Shown piece by piece: positions 26,185-33,953 of a DNA stretch of 52,857 bases. The translations under genes were made by a program, and so were the position numbers. Where the stretch lies: positions 1-52,857 of the forward strand of contig CAZMCH010000019.1 of the NCBI GenBank assembly GCA_964564735.1. The letters run 5' to 3'. The notes beneath the pieces were generated by a model. That model searched no databases. It saw nothing but the letters and a program-made list of their open reading frames with translations, and was not told the DNA's origin. The DNA comes from CAZMCH01 sp964564735 (GTDB taxonomy: Bacteria; Poribacteria; DTPJ01). Every line of letters begins with the position of its first letter. Within the stretch, counting starts at the first letter, position 1.

Positions 26185-27090
26185 TCAGATAACTTTTTCA
26201 ATTTCTTCCCAAAATTTACCGGTAAGACTTACACGAAGGCGATATGCAGGGATTCGTTTTGCGATTTCAACGGCATTATTAAAAGTATCTCTAAAATAAT
26301 CAATTTGTTTCCAGCCTTTATCTTTTTGTCGAAATTTTGCCCATACTTGTGCTGATGATTGTGTTATTTCCATTGATGATTCAATAGCATCTATTTTTAT
26401 AACTTCATCCTCCGGATATTGTTCAAGAAAGAAAATTGCAGATAGGGGAACAGAATACTGAACATCCCATGAATTTCTTGCCCTATTAGAAATATAATCA
26501 CTCCAAGTTGGCAATGGATGGACAAAATATTTATTGTCTTTTGTCAAAACAATAAGCGATTCATCATCGCATAAAGCCTTCCAGGGTTTTGGAACACGAT
26601 TACAGCATGTTGACTTTCCTATATTTCCTATTCCTGCCAATAAAATACCTAATCCATCTAATTCAAGTAATGCCGAATGAAAAGGCAAACCCTTATTTTT
26701 TATATTTTGACGATATATTGGTTGTAATGAAAACCATAACGCCATATATTCTGGGCTAAAATTTTCAGTTTCCTTATTTTTTTGATCAATAAATTCACAT
26801 AACACATTGGGGCAGCTCGTATGATACCATATATTAACATTCCAATAACTATATTGATACCATCCATTATTTGATAATATTAAATCATTGTCATTCGTTT
26901 GAAAATCCTCTGATTCAATAAAAATAAGTTTTGGGGCATTATTATAGGAACATTCCTTTAAATTCATTATATAAGCAAGTTCATCAACACGAGAAATTGC
27001 TGTCCCAATGCCAGTTATCCACCATTTGGTATCATCATCAAAACTAAGACAATACCCTTTTGAATATGAAGAATTTATAGGATCAAACAT
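26185..27090 (-). CDS. HPr-kinase-like P-loop protein, ScmC-like
   Basis: 301 residues. The N-terminal about 130 residues are of unknown fold (KGYCLSFDDDTKWWITGIGT). A kinase-like core follows: PFHSALLELDGLGILLAGIG, P-loop G153-IGNIGKST, LCDDESLIVL with Asp175 and Asp176, and a C-terminal RIPAYRLRVSLTGKFWEEIE. From memory this matches ScmC of the SynChlorMet cassette (TIGRFAM, peptide-modification context), and more distantly the HPr-kinase-like enzymes of paeninodin-type lasso clusters that phosphorylate a serine of the precursor. It is therefore a candidate peptide kinase for the 56-residue product encoded upstream. It lies beyond a terminator, so it may be expressed at a lower level than the peptide. 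Confidence 0.8.
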   Translation of the reverse strand: MFDPINSSYSKGYCLSFDDDTKWWITGIGTAISRVDELAYIMNLKECSYNNAPKLIFIESEDFQTNDNDLILSNNGWYQYSYWNVNIWYHTSCPNVLCEFIDQKNKETENFSPEYMALWFSLQPIYRQNIKNKGLPFHSALLELDGLGILLAGIGNIGKSTCCNRVPKPWKALCDDESLIVLTKDNKYFVHPLPTWSDYISNRARNSWDVQYSVPLSAIFFLEQYPEDEVIKIDAIESSMEITQSSAQVWAKFRQKDKGWKQIDYFRDTFNNAVEIAKRIPAYRLRVSLTGKFWEEIEKVI

Positions 27091-27192
27091 ATCAACTCTA
27101 TTTTCCAGTCGAAAAGATACTATGAATAAATTCAGAAATCAAAATAATATTCAATAAAAAAGATAATAATGGTAGATTACACTCTATTTTAC

Positions 27193-27233
27193 AGCAAAAA
27201 AAATCGGCAGTCAAGTATTTAATGACTGCCGAT
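27193..27233 (-). terminator. strong intrinsic terminator after the precursor peptide gene
   Basis: Read on the minus strand, ATCGGCAGTCA (27223-27233) pairs perfectly over 11 bases with TGACTGCCGAT (27203-27213) and is followed by eight T residues. It begins 24 bases after the peptide stop and would separate an abundant pqqD-peptide transcript from the kinase and nucleotidyltransferase genes. Confidence 0.85.
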
Positions 27234-27256
27234 CAAGTTTTTATAATTGAGAAAAA

Positions 27257-27427
27257 CTATGTTTGAACACCAGAACCGCTATCGCAATCATTAGTAGCGC
27301 CAACACCATTGGTGCTACAAATAACAAACGTCTCGAATCCTCCGCCAGGATAACATGACTGTCCAACAGTTATGCGACCATGTAAGTCTCTTAATATTGG
27401 TTTTTCCCATTTAATCTTTTTTTCCAT
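27257..27427 (-). CDS. putative RiPP precursor peptide (56 residues)
   Basis: This short open frame starts at ATG 27425-27427, with AGGGGG just upstream. The N-terminal half is a leader-like, charged segment MEKKIKWEKPILRDLHGRI, containing W-x-x-P-x-L (residues 7-12), close to the YxxPxL leader motif bound by PqqD/RRE proteins of lasso clusters. The C-terminal half is Gly/Ser/Thr-rich with three cysteines (Cys25, Cys37, Cys48) and the runs SCYPGGGFETFVICSTNG and DCDSGSGVQT. There is no signal peptide. It lies between the PqqD-like gene and a strong terminator, the layout expected of a highly expressed precursor. It is a candidate substrate for the adjoining kinase and nucleotidyltransferase. 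The cleavage site and modification are unknown. Confidence 0.75.
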   Translation of the reverse strand: MEKKIKWEKPILRDLHGRITVGQSCYPGGGFETFVICSTNGVGATNDCDSGSGVQT

Positions 27428-27519
27428 TTTTGCCCCCTATTCACCTTTTTTGTTATAAAAAAGTTAATAATAATTTTACGACACCGCCAAATATAACCCT
27501 CATAAAAAATATATAAAAA

Positions 27520-27807
27520 TTAAAATCCTTGCTCTTCATAACCCACTAGACCACGATTGAGCAAATCTTGAATAAACTCATTTACGCTATCTATAGCATC
27601 ATCAGGAACACCATCGCAATTTTCATGAAGCTTCTTTATAATATCCTCAATCGTATGTTTTCCATCAAGACACTTCCAAATAAACGCACTAACTGGATTA
27701 ATTGCAAAACCTTCACCTGTGTTAGGATCAAAAAGAATCGCCCAATCATCTAATTCTTCACGCAGTATCACCAGAGGGTTTGCTATTAGATTATTTTTAT
27801 CTGTCAA
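27520..27807 (-). CDS. PqqD-like peptide-recognition (RRE) protein, ScmD-like
   Basis: The likely start is TTG at 27805-27807, because GAGGAGGGA lies about eight bases upstream; an in-frame TTG at 27831 overlaps no such site. The 95-residue product has the PqqD fold pattern: NPLVILREELDDWAILFDPN, GEGFAINPVSAFIWKCLDG, then helices HTIEDIIKKLHENCDG and AIDSVNEFIQDLLNRGLV. The PLVILREE-DDWA-LFDP-TG-GF stretch matches my memory of ScmD from the SynChlorMet cassette. Such proteins bind leader peptides and present them to modifying enzymes. It is the first gene after a consensus promoter, followed by the precursor peptide gene. Confidence 0.85.
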   Translation of the reverse strand: MTDKNNLIANPLVILREELDDWAILFDPNTGEGFAINPVSAFIWKCLDGKHTIEDIIKKLHENCDGVPDDAIDSVNEFIQDLLNRGLVGYEEQGF

Positions 27808-27884
27808 AAAATCCCTCCTCAAATTTAGCAATTAATAATATAAAAAACATACTTCTAATAATATATAAACCTATTTGTATTCGA

Positions 27885-27913
27885 ATTATATCATGACATA
27901 ATATGAAAGTCAA
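27885..27913 (-). promoter_or_regulatory. consensus promoter of the peptide cassette
   Basis: On the minus strand, TTGACT (27908-27913), exactly 17 bases, TATAAT (27885-27890). It lies about 80 bases upstream of the TTG start of the PqqD-like gene and is one of the best sigma70 matches in the window. Confidence 0.75.
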
Positions 27914-28010
27914 GAAAAAAATCTTTTGTTTAATGTTACTGAGAATATTATAATAGATAGTTTTTTTATTGTCCAATAATTTTAAACAGATACTACAGAT
28001 CATATCATTC

Positions 28011-28039
28011 TTGACGTAATAAAAATAAAATAGTATTAT
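28011..28039 (+). promoter_or_regulatory. promoter of the isomerase gene at 28098
   Basis: TTGACG at 28011-28016 and TATTAT at 28034-28039 with a 17-base spacer. It is divergent from the peptide-cassette promoter about 100 bases away. Confidence 0.6.
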
Positions 28040-28097
28040 TTAATTGTTATGCTATTAAAGTTCAATAATAGAAATCCACAAATATTGGGGGTATATA

Positions 28098-28826
28098 ATG
28101 AAAAATTTCCTTTCTTCAAGAACCGGAACTTATGATGTTTTACAAAAACTTGGATTTGCAGGTGTTGAAATAGGTCCGCCATCACCAGATGATTATGAAA
28201 AAGTAAAGGCAGAACTCTCCAAATATAACCTTAAAGCATTAAGCATGAGCGGTGGAATAGACCTTGTTGCAGAAGATGGCGTGGAGAAATTTGATGTTCT
28301 AATTAATTCTGCGGTTGGGATGGGTGCAAAACTTATATTTGCCAGCGCACATGCAAGCGATGATATTCCAAGAGAAGTTACCTATGAACGCCTAAGAAAG
28401 GCAGGCGATAGAGCAAAAAAGGCAGGCGTTACGATTTGCCTAGAAACACACCCAATCCTGTGCCATAATGCAAAAGAAATGTTAAAAACTATGCAAGGCG
28501 TTAATCATGAAAATGTAAGAATCAATTTTGACACTGCAAATATATACTATTACAACGAAAATATTGATACAGTTGTTGAATTAAAACAAGTTGCTAAATA
28601 CGTAAAAAGTGTACATTTAAAAGATACAGATGGCAAACCAAAGTCTTTTGATTTTCCACCTTTGGGTGATGGAGTTGTAAATTTCCCCGAAGTCTTCAAA
28701 ATCTTAAATGAAGTAGGTTTTTATGGACCATTTACATTTGAGCTTGAAGCAACAGGCGCAGATGATATGCCAAAAGCCCTCGAAAAATCAGTTAATTATC
28801 TAAAAAGAACTGGTTGCATTGAGTAA
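28098..28826 (+). CDS. xylose-isomerase-like TIM-barrel protein (sugar phosphate isomerase/epimerase)
   Basis: 242 residues of the AP_endonuc_2 barrel family. Features include GFAGVEIGPPSPDDYE, ALSMSGG, an active-site CLETHP with a metal-binding Glu, INFDTANIYYY with Asp, VKSVHLKDTDGK with His and Asp, and a final FELEATG Glu. All the usual metal ligands are therefore present, consistent with an isomerase or epimerase on a keto or aldo sugar. There is no signal peptide. GGGGG lies before the start. The protein resembles the one at 39812-40591 only at the family level. The substrate cannot be predicted. Confidence 0.85.
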   Translation: MKNFLSSRTGTYDVLQKLGFAGVEIGPPSPDDYEKVKAELSKYNLKALSMSGGIDLVAEDGVEKFDVLINSAVGMGAKLIFASAHASDDIPREVTYERLRKAGDRAKKAGVTICLETHPILCHNAKEMLKTMQGVNHENVRINFDTANIYYYNENIDTVVELKQVAKYVKSVHLKDTDGKPKSFDFPPLGDGVVNFPEVFKILNEVGFYGPFTFELEATGADDMPKALEKSVNYLKRTGCIE

Positions 28827-28857
28827 GTCCTTACGATACTTTTTTCAATTGTTTATT

Positions 28858-28907
28858 ATCTCTTCCAGAGAGAAAAAACGCATTTCTTTTTCTCTTTTGG
28901 AAGAGAT
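28858..28907. repeat. hairpin after the isomerase gene
   Basis: ATCTCTTCC (28858-28866) pairs with GGAAGAGAT (28899-28907), and the A-rich and T-rich inner segments extend the stem. No T-tract follows, so this is a weak terminator candidate or a small palindromic repeat. Nothing else is supported in 28827-29042. Confidence 0.5.
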
Positions 28908-29042
28908 AAGGTCTGAACTTGAATTAGGAACAAAGGTTAATCTTAAAAATTGAATTGTTCAACAGATATAATGAGAGATGCCACTATTTGAATAGATATT
29001 ATCATATGATGTCTTAATAAAATGGAAATTTGAGGTAAATAA

Positions 29043-30182
29043 ATGACTGGAAGGCAAAAAATTGAATCGGCTTTATCGTCTGATGGAACAAAGGAAATTC
29101 CTGCAGTTATATGCTATGAAGGAATATATATACGTGATCACTGGGAGGAATTGACATCTTGCCCCTGGTGGTATCAATATGCAACAGATATTGAAAGCCA
29201 AATGCAGTGGAGACGAGATGCTATAAACAGAACTGGTCAAGATTGGTTTTATCTTCCATTTTTTAATTCCATAGATCAACGAATGAATGTTTATATAGCT
29301 GTTGCAGAGGACGGAATATATCGTTATAACGATAAGACAGGTGAAAAGTATAAGTTGGAAAAGCCTCAAATTGCTGGCTGGTCAACATCTGGCGAAGTAC
29401 ATTCATATCATCCCAATCGCCTTATAGAAACGACAGAAGAAATCGATAATTTAATATATGTTCCTAAGAATTTTGATCCTAGATTTAGCATAGCAAATGG
29501 CAGAGACGATCTTGCTAAACAGCTTTTAAGCGAATTTGGCAATGAGCTTTATCCGATCTGTCATGCTTCATCGCCACTTTGGCAAACATATAGTATATGG
29601 GGGTTTGAAGGTATGATGACAATGATCGCTAATAAGCCAGATATTGTCAAACATGCTTGCGAAAGGCTACTTATTCAGCAGATACATATTATTCAACAAT
29701 ATGCTTTATTGGGTGCTTCGGGAGTCTGGATAGAAGAATGTATGACCGATATGATCAGTCCAAAAGCATTTGCAGAACTCAATGTTCCATTCCTTCAAAG
29801 GCTTGTCGAGGAAATACGCAAGGTAGGTATGAAAAGTATATATTACTATTGCGGGAATCCTTATGGCAAATGGGAGCATATCTTTTCCATCGGTGCTGAT
29901 GCAATTTCCCTTGAAGAAAGCAAAAAAGGATTTGTTATTGATATTGAAGATGTTGTTGACAAGGCACAAGGGAAGTGCGCCGTTTTGGGGAATCTTGATG
30001 CAATAAATCTAATGCCAAACGGTGAAAAAGATGATTTAAAAAAAGAAATAAAAAGGCAAATAAATGCAGGAAAGAGAAATAGCAACAGGTTCATTATGAG
30101 TATAGGTAGTCCTGTAACTCCGGAAACTTCAGTAGAACGTGTTAGGCTATACTGTGATTTAGTTCATAAATACGGCATTTAG
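29043..30182 (+). CDS. uroporphyrinogen decarboxylase-like (URO-D superfamily) protein
   Basis: 379 residues. It opens MTGRQKIESALSSDG, the common start of URO-D-like proteins, and has an internal HACERLLIQQIHIIQQYALLG helix pair, YYYCGNPYGKWEHIFSIGAD and KCAVLGNLDAINLMPNG, which match the barrel segments around the substrate site. Members of this superfamily not involved in haem synthesis are often corrinoid-dependent methyltransferases or enzymes of unknown substrate; Poribacteria-like and Planctomycete genomes carry many. There are no haem genes nearby and the protein is long for HemE, so true HemE is unlikely. It is probably in one unit with the aldo/keto reductase that follows. Confidence 0.78.
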   Translation: MTGRQKIESALSSDGTKEIPAVICYEGIYIRDHWEELTSCPWWYQYATDIESQMQWRRDAINRTGQDWFYLPFFNSIDQRMNVYIAVAEDGIYRYNDKTGEKYKLEKPQIAGWSTSGEVHSYHPNRLIETTEEIDNLIYVPKNFDPRFSIANGRDDLAKQLLSEFGNELYPICHASSPLWQTYSIWGFEGMMTMIANKPDIVKHACERLLIQQIHIIQQYALLGASGVWIEECMTDMISPKAFAELNVPFLQRLVEEIRKVGMKSIYYYCGNPYGKWEHIFSIGADAISLEESKKGFVIDIEDVVDKAQGKCAVLGNLDAINLMPNGEKDDLKKEIKRQINAGKRNSNRFIMSIGSPVTPETSVERVRLYCDLVHKYGI

Positions 30183-30205
30183 CTCTTGATAAAATGGAGA
30201 TCAAT

Positions 30206-30964
30206 ATGCAGAAAGTAATTCTTAGAAGAAGTGGGTTACAAGTCTCAAAACTTGGTATTGGAACGGGAACTCATGGTTGGAATGGTAGCTCTGAGCAAAC
30301 TCGAATAGGATTTAGTCAGCTTGTTGCTCTTCTAAGGCTTGCATACGATCAAGGGATAACCTTCTGGGATACTGCAGAAGCCTATGGAAGCCATAAACAT
30401 ATTGCAGAGGCAATAAAAGGTATAGATAGGTCATCAGTTACTATTATGACCAAAACTTTCTCAAAGCAATCCGACCAAGTTCAGATAGGCATTCAAAATT
30501 ACCTAAAAGAACTAGGAACAGATTATATTGACATACTTTTGATGCACTGCATCACACAAAGGGATTGGCTGATCGCTTATGCAGATGTAATTGATACGCT
30601 AAAAAAGGCAAAAGAAAAAGGTATGGTTAAAGCGATCGGAATGTCATGCCACGACTTCGAGGCATTAAAGACAGTCGCTTCTGCTGACTGGATTGATGTT
30701 GTATTTGCACGCATAAATTATAATGGAACACACATGGACGCAAAACCAGATGACATTGTTCCTGAACTAGAGAAGATATATAATGCTGGTAAGGATGTTA
30801 TCGGTATGAAGATAATCGGTCAAGGGCAACTAAACAGCAACACAGAAAAAGCCTTTGAGTATGCTTTGGCGTTAAATTGTGTTGATTCAGTAATTGTTGG
30901 AATGTCAAATGAGGCACAAGTAACACAAAATGTCGCCTTTGTAAATAAGTATTTCGGAAAATAA
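30206..30964 (+). CDS. aldo/keto reductase
   Basis: The start at 30206 is chosen because GGAG precedes it by eight bases; the ATG at 30194 overlaps that site. The 252-residue barrel has the AKR tetrad: Asp and Tyr in FWDTAEAYGSHK, Lys in IMTKTF, and His in ILLMHCI. The last blocks, CVDSVIVGMSN and EAQVTQNV, resemble the NADPH-binding loop of short AKRs. It is a soluble, NADPH-dependent carbonyl or sugar reductase. It begins 23 bases after the URO-D-like stop and ends two bases before yidD, so all three are likely cotranscribed. Confidence 0.87.
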   Translation: MQKVILRRSGLQVSKLGIGTGTHGWNGSSEQTRIGFSQLVALLRLAYDQGITFWDTAEAYGSHKHIAEAIKGIDRSSVTIMTKTFSKQSDQVQIGIQNYLKELGTDYIDILLMHCITQRDWLIAYADVIDTLKKAKEKGMVKAIGMSCHDFEALKTVASADWIDVVFARINYNGTHMDAKPDDIVPELEKIYNAGKDVIGMKIIGQGQLNSNTEKAFEYALALNCVDSVIVGMSNEAQVTQNVAFVNKYFGK

Positions 30965-30966
30965 AA

Positions 30967-31401
30967 ATGAAATTGATTTATTCATTTATTGTAATCTTTA
31001 TAACCATTTATTTCGCCAATTTATGTTATTCTAATATTCAATCAAGCGAATTAGCTTTTATTATAGCCAACAATCCCATAAAAAATGATATAAAGGAGCA
31101 AATAAATCCTTCTGAGCATTTCGGCTATTATAGCATATTCACTAGCTTAATAAGATTATATCAATCATTTATCTCGACACAAGATAGACCTGTCTGTAAT
31201 TTTATCCCGTCATGTTCACAATTTGGTATAGATTCAATAAAGGAGTTTGGTGCTATAAAGGGTATTATGCTGACATCAGATAGGCTTCAGCGGTGTAATG
31301 GTATGTCTGTTCCATATTACAAACTTGATTATAGATCAGGCAAGTTTATTGATCCCGTCCAAAATTATATAAATCTTACAAAGAAGCAAATTCAAAAATG
31401 A
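30967..31401 (+). CDS. yidD: YidD family membrane-insertion factor with N-terminal extension
   Basis: 144 residues, about twice the usual YidD length of 70-85. The C-terminal part has the family pattern: IRLYQSFISTQDRPVCNFIP, SCSQFGIDSIKEFGAIKG and SDRLQRCNG, with three conserved cysteines. The first about 20 residues are a signal or membrane anchor (LIYSFIVIFITIYFANLCYS), followed by a 40-residue linker. YidD helps YidC insert membrane proteins, and is normally encoded between rnpA and yidC. Here it is instead coupled by a four-base overlap to a TPR protein. It may be a specialised copy exported to, or anchored on, the outside of the inner membrane. Confidence 0.85.
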   Translation: MKLIYSFIVIFITIYFANLCYSNIQSSELAFIIANNPIKNDIKEQINPSEHFGYYSIFTSLIRLYQSFISTQDRPVCNFIPSCSQFGIDSIKEFGAIKGIMLTSDRLQRCNGMSVPYYKLDYRSGKFIDPVQNYINLTKKQIQK

Positions 31402-32258
31402 AACTATATTTTATTGCCATCGGTTTATCATTATTTGTATCAACTATATTAATGGCAAATGATGATTATTATAGCCCAGAGCATATCTATAGGTTTGCTG
31501 AATATTTGTATCAAGAAAAAGATTACACTAGGTCGGCAAAGGAATATGAGCGCTATATTTCAGTTACCCAAGATAAAAATGATATTGCATTATATCGACT
31601 CGGTCTTTGTTATCGTAACGTCAGGGATACCAACAAAGCTATAAAGACATTTCAGGAACTTATAGATAAATATAATACCTTAAATTTTCCTGCATCATAT
31701 CAGATAGGGTATTCATATTTAATCGCCAATCAATATCAGGACTCAATTAATTATATTAACAAAATTCTTAGCGAAATACAAAATACCGACGAAAAATCAA
31801 AGCTTTATATATTGTTAGCCTATAATTATCTTAATAAAAGGCAATGGAAGCAAGCCATCAAATCACTAGATATGATTCCACAAGCAGATAACGATCAAAT
31901 AAACAGGCTTGCATTCAATATCAGAGAGCAATCATTAAAAGGCGTAAATCTTAAATATAAAAACAGATTTTTTGCAAGCATTGCGTCTGCCATTATCCCT
32001 GGGGCAGGTAAAATTTATTGTAAGCAATATGGAAATGGAATATATTCATTTGTTACAATAGCATCGACAGGTCTAATTGCATGGAGAAGTTTTAATAATG
32101 ATGGGCTAAGTTCAATAAAAGGCTGGATATTTGGGAGTCTTTGTGTGGTATTCTATGCAGGTAACATTTATGGTTCTGGTATCTCTGCACTTGCATATAA
32201 TCGTCAGATGGAAGATGAAATTTTAATAAGATTACCATTACTGCCAAGCGAATGGTAA
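31398..32258 (+). CDS. TPR-repeat membrane protein, partner of YidD
   Basis: 286 residues beginning with a signal-like segment (MKLYFIAIGLSLFVSTILMA). About residues 25-190 contain four to five tetratricopeptide-like repeats (IYRFAEYLYQEKDYTRSAKE, DTNKAIKTFQELIDKYN, NYLNKRQWKQAIKSLDMIPQ). The C-terminal part has hydrophobic segments ASIASAIIPGAGKIYC and GWIFGSLCVVFYAGNIYG, separated by FVTIASTGLIAW, resembling small membrane proteins with a GAGxxY motif seen in Bacteroidetes/Poribacteria-type genomes. It overlaps yidD by four bases. It could be an assembly factor at the inner membrane; no enzyme motif is seen. Confidence 0.7.
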   Translation: MKLYFIAIGLSLFVSTILMANDDYYSPEHIYRFAEYLYQEKDYTRSAKEYERYISVTQDKNDIALYRLGLCYRNVRDTNKAIKTFQELIDKYNTLNFPASYQIGYSYLIANQYQDSINYINKILSEIQNTDEKSKLYILLAYNYLNKRQWKQAIKSLDMIPQADNDQINRLAFNIREQSLKGVNLKYKNRFFASIASAIIPGAGKIYCKQYGNGIYSFVTIASTGLIAWRSFNNDGLSSIKGWIFGSLCVVFYAGNIYGSGISALAYNRQMEDEILIRLPLLPSEW

Positions 32259-32360
32259 ATATTAAAGATTATAAACACGGGTTTTCAGGAATTAGCAAAA
32301 AATAAAGGAGAAAAATTGTCTTCATTACTTGGTCTATAGGAACGGCCATAAGTCATAAAT

Positions 32361-33872
32361 TTAATTATTCCTAAGATTTGCTTTGACCCAAGATATCTTT
32401 TTTATTTCCTCTTCGGGCATATCAGGTGTTTTTAGGAATTCATCAATTTCATCGCAGAATTTTGATGCGCAATACTTGCCCGGGGCAAAGTCCCTACGAT
32501 AGCAAGCAAAGAAATTTGTGCGGAGTATCTCCAAAAGCCTGTCCTTGTGAGGATTATTATAAATATTACATTCCTGAGGGGCATAGGGAGTTTTGACACA
32601 TGGATATACTTTGCCAGTTATACCGTCAATATGTATCATAGTTCCTTGTCTTGCCCTACATCCATATTTCCGCTCTGCTCTATTAGGTTCTGCTAAAGGG
32701 ATCGGAGATTGCTTTAAAATTTCATCAAATAACCTGTCATATTCTAGTTCATTATCATCATCCATAATCATTTCTTGAGGAATATCTTTTGCTAGTGGAA
32801 CGAACTTTAGATAAACACCGAATTTACAGCCATGATTAGCCATCTTATATACAAAATTCCTAGATGTAACATGCTGGTAATTGCCTTTATAGACTGTTGA
32901 GCAGTAACCAAAGATCATTTTGTAATCTTTCATAATTTTCATTAGGTTTATGACCTTTTGATATACACCTTTTCCACGCCTTTCATCATTTATCTCCTCC
33001 AATCCATCAACACTTATGATAAGGTATACATTTATCAATTTGCTAATCTGTTTTATATCGTTTTCTTGGAGAGTAGTTCCATTTGTATATATGAGAAAAT
33101 TTAGGTCACTATGTTTTTTAGCCAAAGCTATTAGTTTGTCTTTGCTATCTTGATCACAAAATGGCTCACCCTTTCCAGTGATAACAATATGAAATACGTT
33201 AAGATTTTTAGCTTGTTCAATTATATAATTGATTTTTTCAATTTCTGGCGTATCAATTCCTTTTCTGTCCGATAATGTAATACAGCCTTTGCATCTGAGA
33301 TTGCACTTATCAATCGGAGATAAAAGAACAACACCAAGATTTGGCACATAGTTATCATGGTTGCCATAGCGTAATTTTATTATACTGCGATTAAAGCTAC
33401 GAATTAGTATACTGTAAAAAAAGTGTCTAAAAAGTCTTATTTTTGTTTTTAAGTCAAAATCCTCAAAACCTTCGTTTAGGGATTCCAGTCTGTAATCATT
33501 TGATTTTATCTGATCAATTATTTTTTTTATAGAATCATCATTAGAATCACCAATATTTGAAATCTTATCAAGAAGATGCCTTAGTTTATCCTTTTTTATA
33601 TTACCATATTTTTTTATCAATATATAACTTGATATAGTGACAATAATTTTACCAAACCAACATTCAATTATTTTAATTGATATTTTATGCAATGTCTTAT
33701 GCTTGGCAAAAAAATTGATTAGATGGGTAATAAACGAAGGTAGGATTTTTTGATTTGAATTATCAAAAAAATCAGTGAAAGTAAGCCACATCAATACAAT
33801 AAACAATAGACCATTTAGTTCTGAATAAGCTCCCAATTCATGAACTTCATTTTCATTATTTATATAAACCAT
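32361..33872 (-). CDS. radical SAM/SPASM-like protein with long N-terminal extension (B copy)
   Basis: 503 residues. About residues 1-185 are a helix-rich extension of unknown fold. The radical SAM core starts at LLSPIDKCNLRCKGCITLSD, with the CxxxCxxC cluster motif, then IVITGKGEPFCD in place of the usual GGEP, and LIISVDGLEEINDERRGKGVY. The C-terminal about 120 residues carry at least six cysteines (GCRARQG, YPCVK, ECNIY, ACYRR, YCASKFCDE), consistent with an auxiliary iron-sulfur (SPASM/twitch) region. It shares GVYxKV and the following GCxFGxYxxxxPxx pattern with the protein at 36482-37897, so the two are paralogues. It generates a 5'-deoxyadenosyl radical on an unknown, perhaps peptide, substrate. 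Confidence 0.82.
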   Translation of the reverse strand: MVYINNENEVHELGAYSELNGLLFIVLMWLTFTDFFDNSNQKILPSFITHLINFFAKHKTLHKISIKIIECWFGKIIVTISSYILIKKYGNIKKDKLRHLLDKISNIGDSNDDSIKKIIDQIKSNDYRLESLNEGFEDFDLKTKIRLFRHFFYSILIRSFNRSIIKLRYGNHDNYVPNLGVVLLSPIDKCNLRCKGCITLSDRKGIDTPEIEKINYIIEQAKNLNVFHIVITGKGEPFCDQDSKDKLIALAKKHSDLNFLIYTNGTTLQENDIKQISKLINVYLIISVDGLEEINDERRGKGVYQKVINLMKIMKDYKMIFGYCSTVYKGNYQHVTSRNFVYKMANHGCKFGVYLKFVPLAKDIPQEMIMDDDNELEYDRLFDEILKQSPIPLAEPNRAERKYGCRARQGTMIHIDGITGKVYPCVKTPYAPQECNIYNNPHKDRLLEILRTNFFACYRRDFAPGKYCASKFCDEIDEFLKTPDMPEEEIKKISWVKANLRNN

Positions 33873-33953
33873 TAAGAAATTTCCTCAAATATAGTTATAG
33901 CCATAACCCTCTTTTATATTAACAAATATTAAATACTTAGTCAAATAAATTTT

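Noticed and set aside
25019..27807. Lasso-peptide cluster
   Set aside because: A PqqD-type protein, HPr-kinase-like protein and nucleotidyltransferase occur in lasso loci, but no asparagine-synthetase-like cyclase or B2 protease is present, and the core has no clear Gly/Cys1 plus Asp/Glu7-9 ring arrangement.
28819..28953. Small TTG-started frame after the isomerase (ends LELGTKVNLKN)
   Set aside because: It overlaps the isomerase stop, lacks a ribosome site and runs through a hairpin; probably chance, though its end looks protein-like.
29043..30182. Calling the URO-D-like protein HemE
   Set aside because: It lacks haem-gene context, is longer than HemE and does not show the RQAGRY-type HemE N-terminus.
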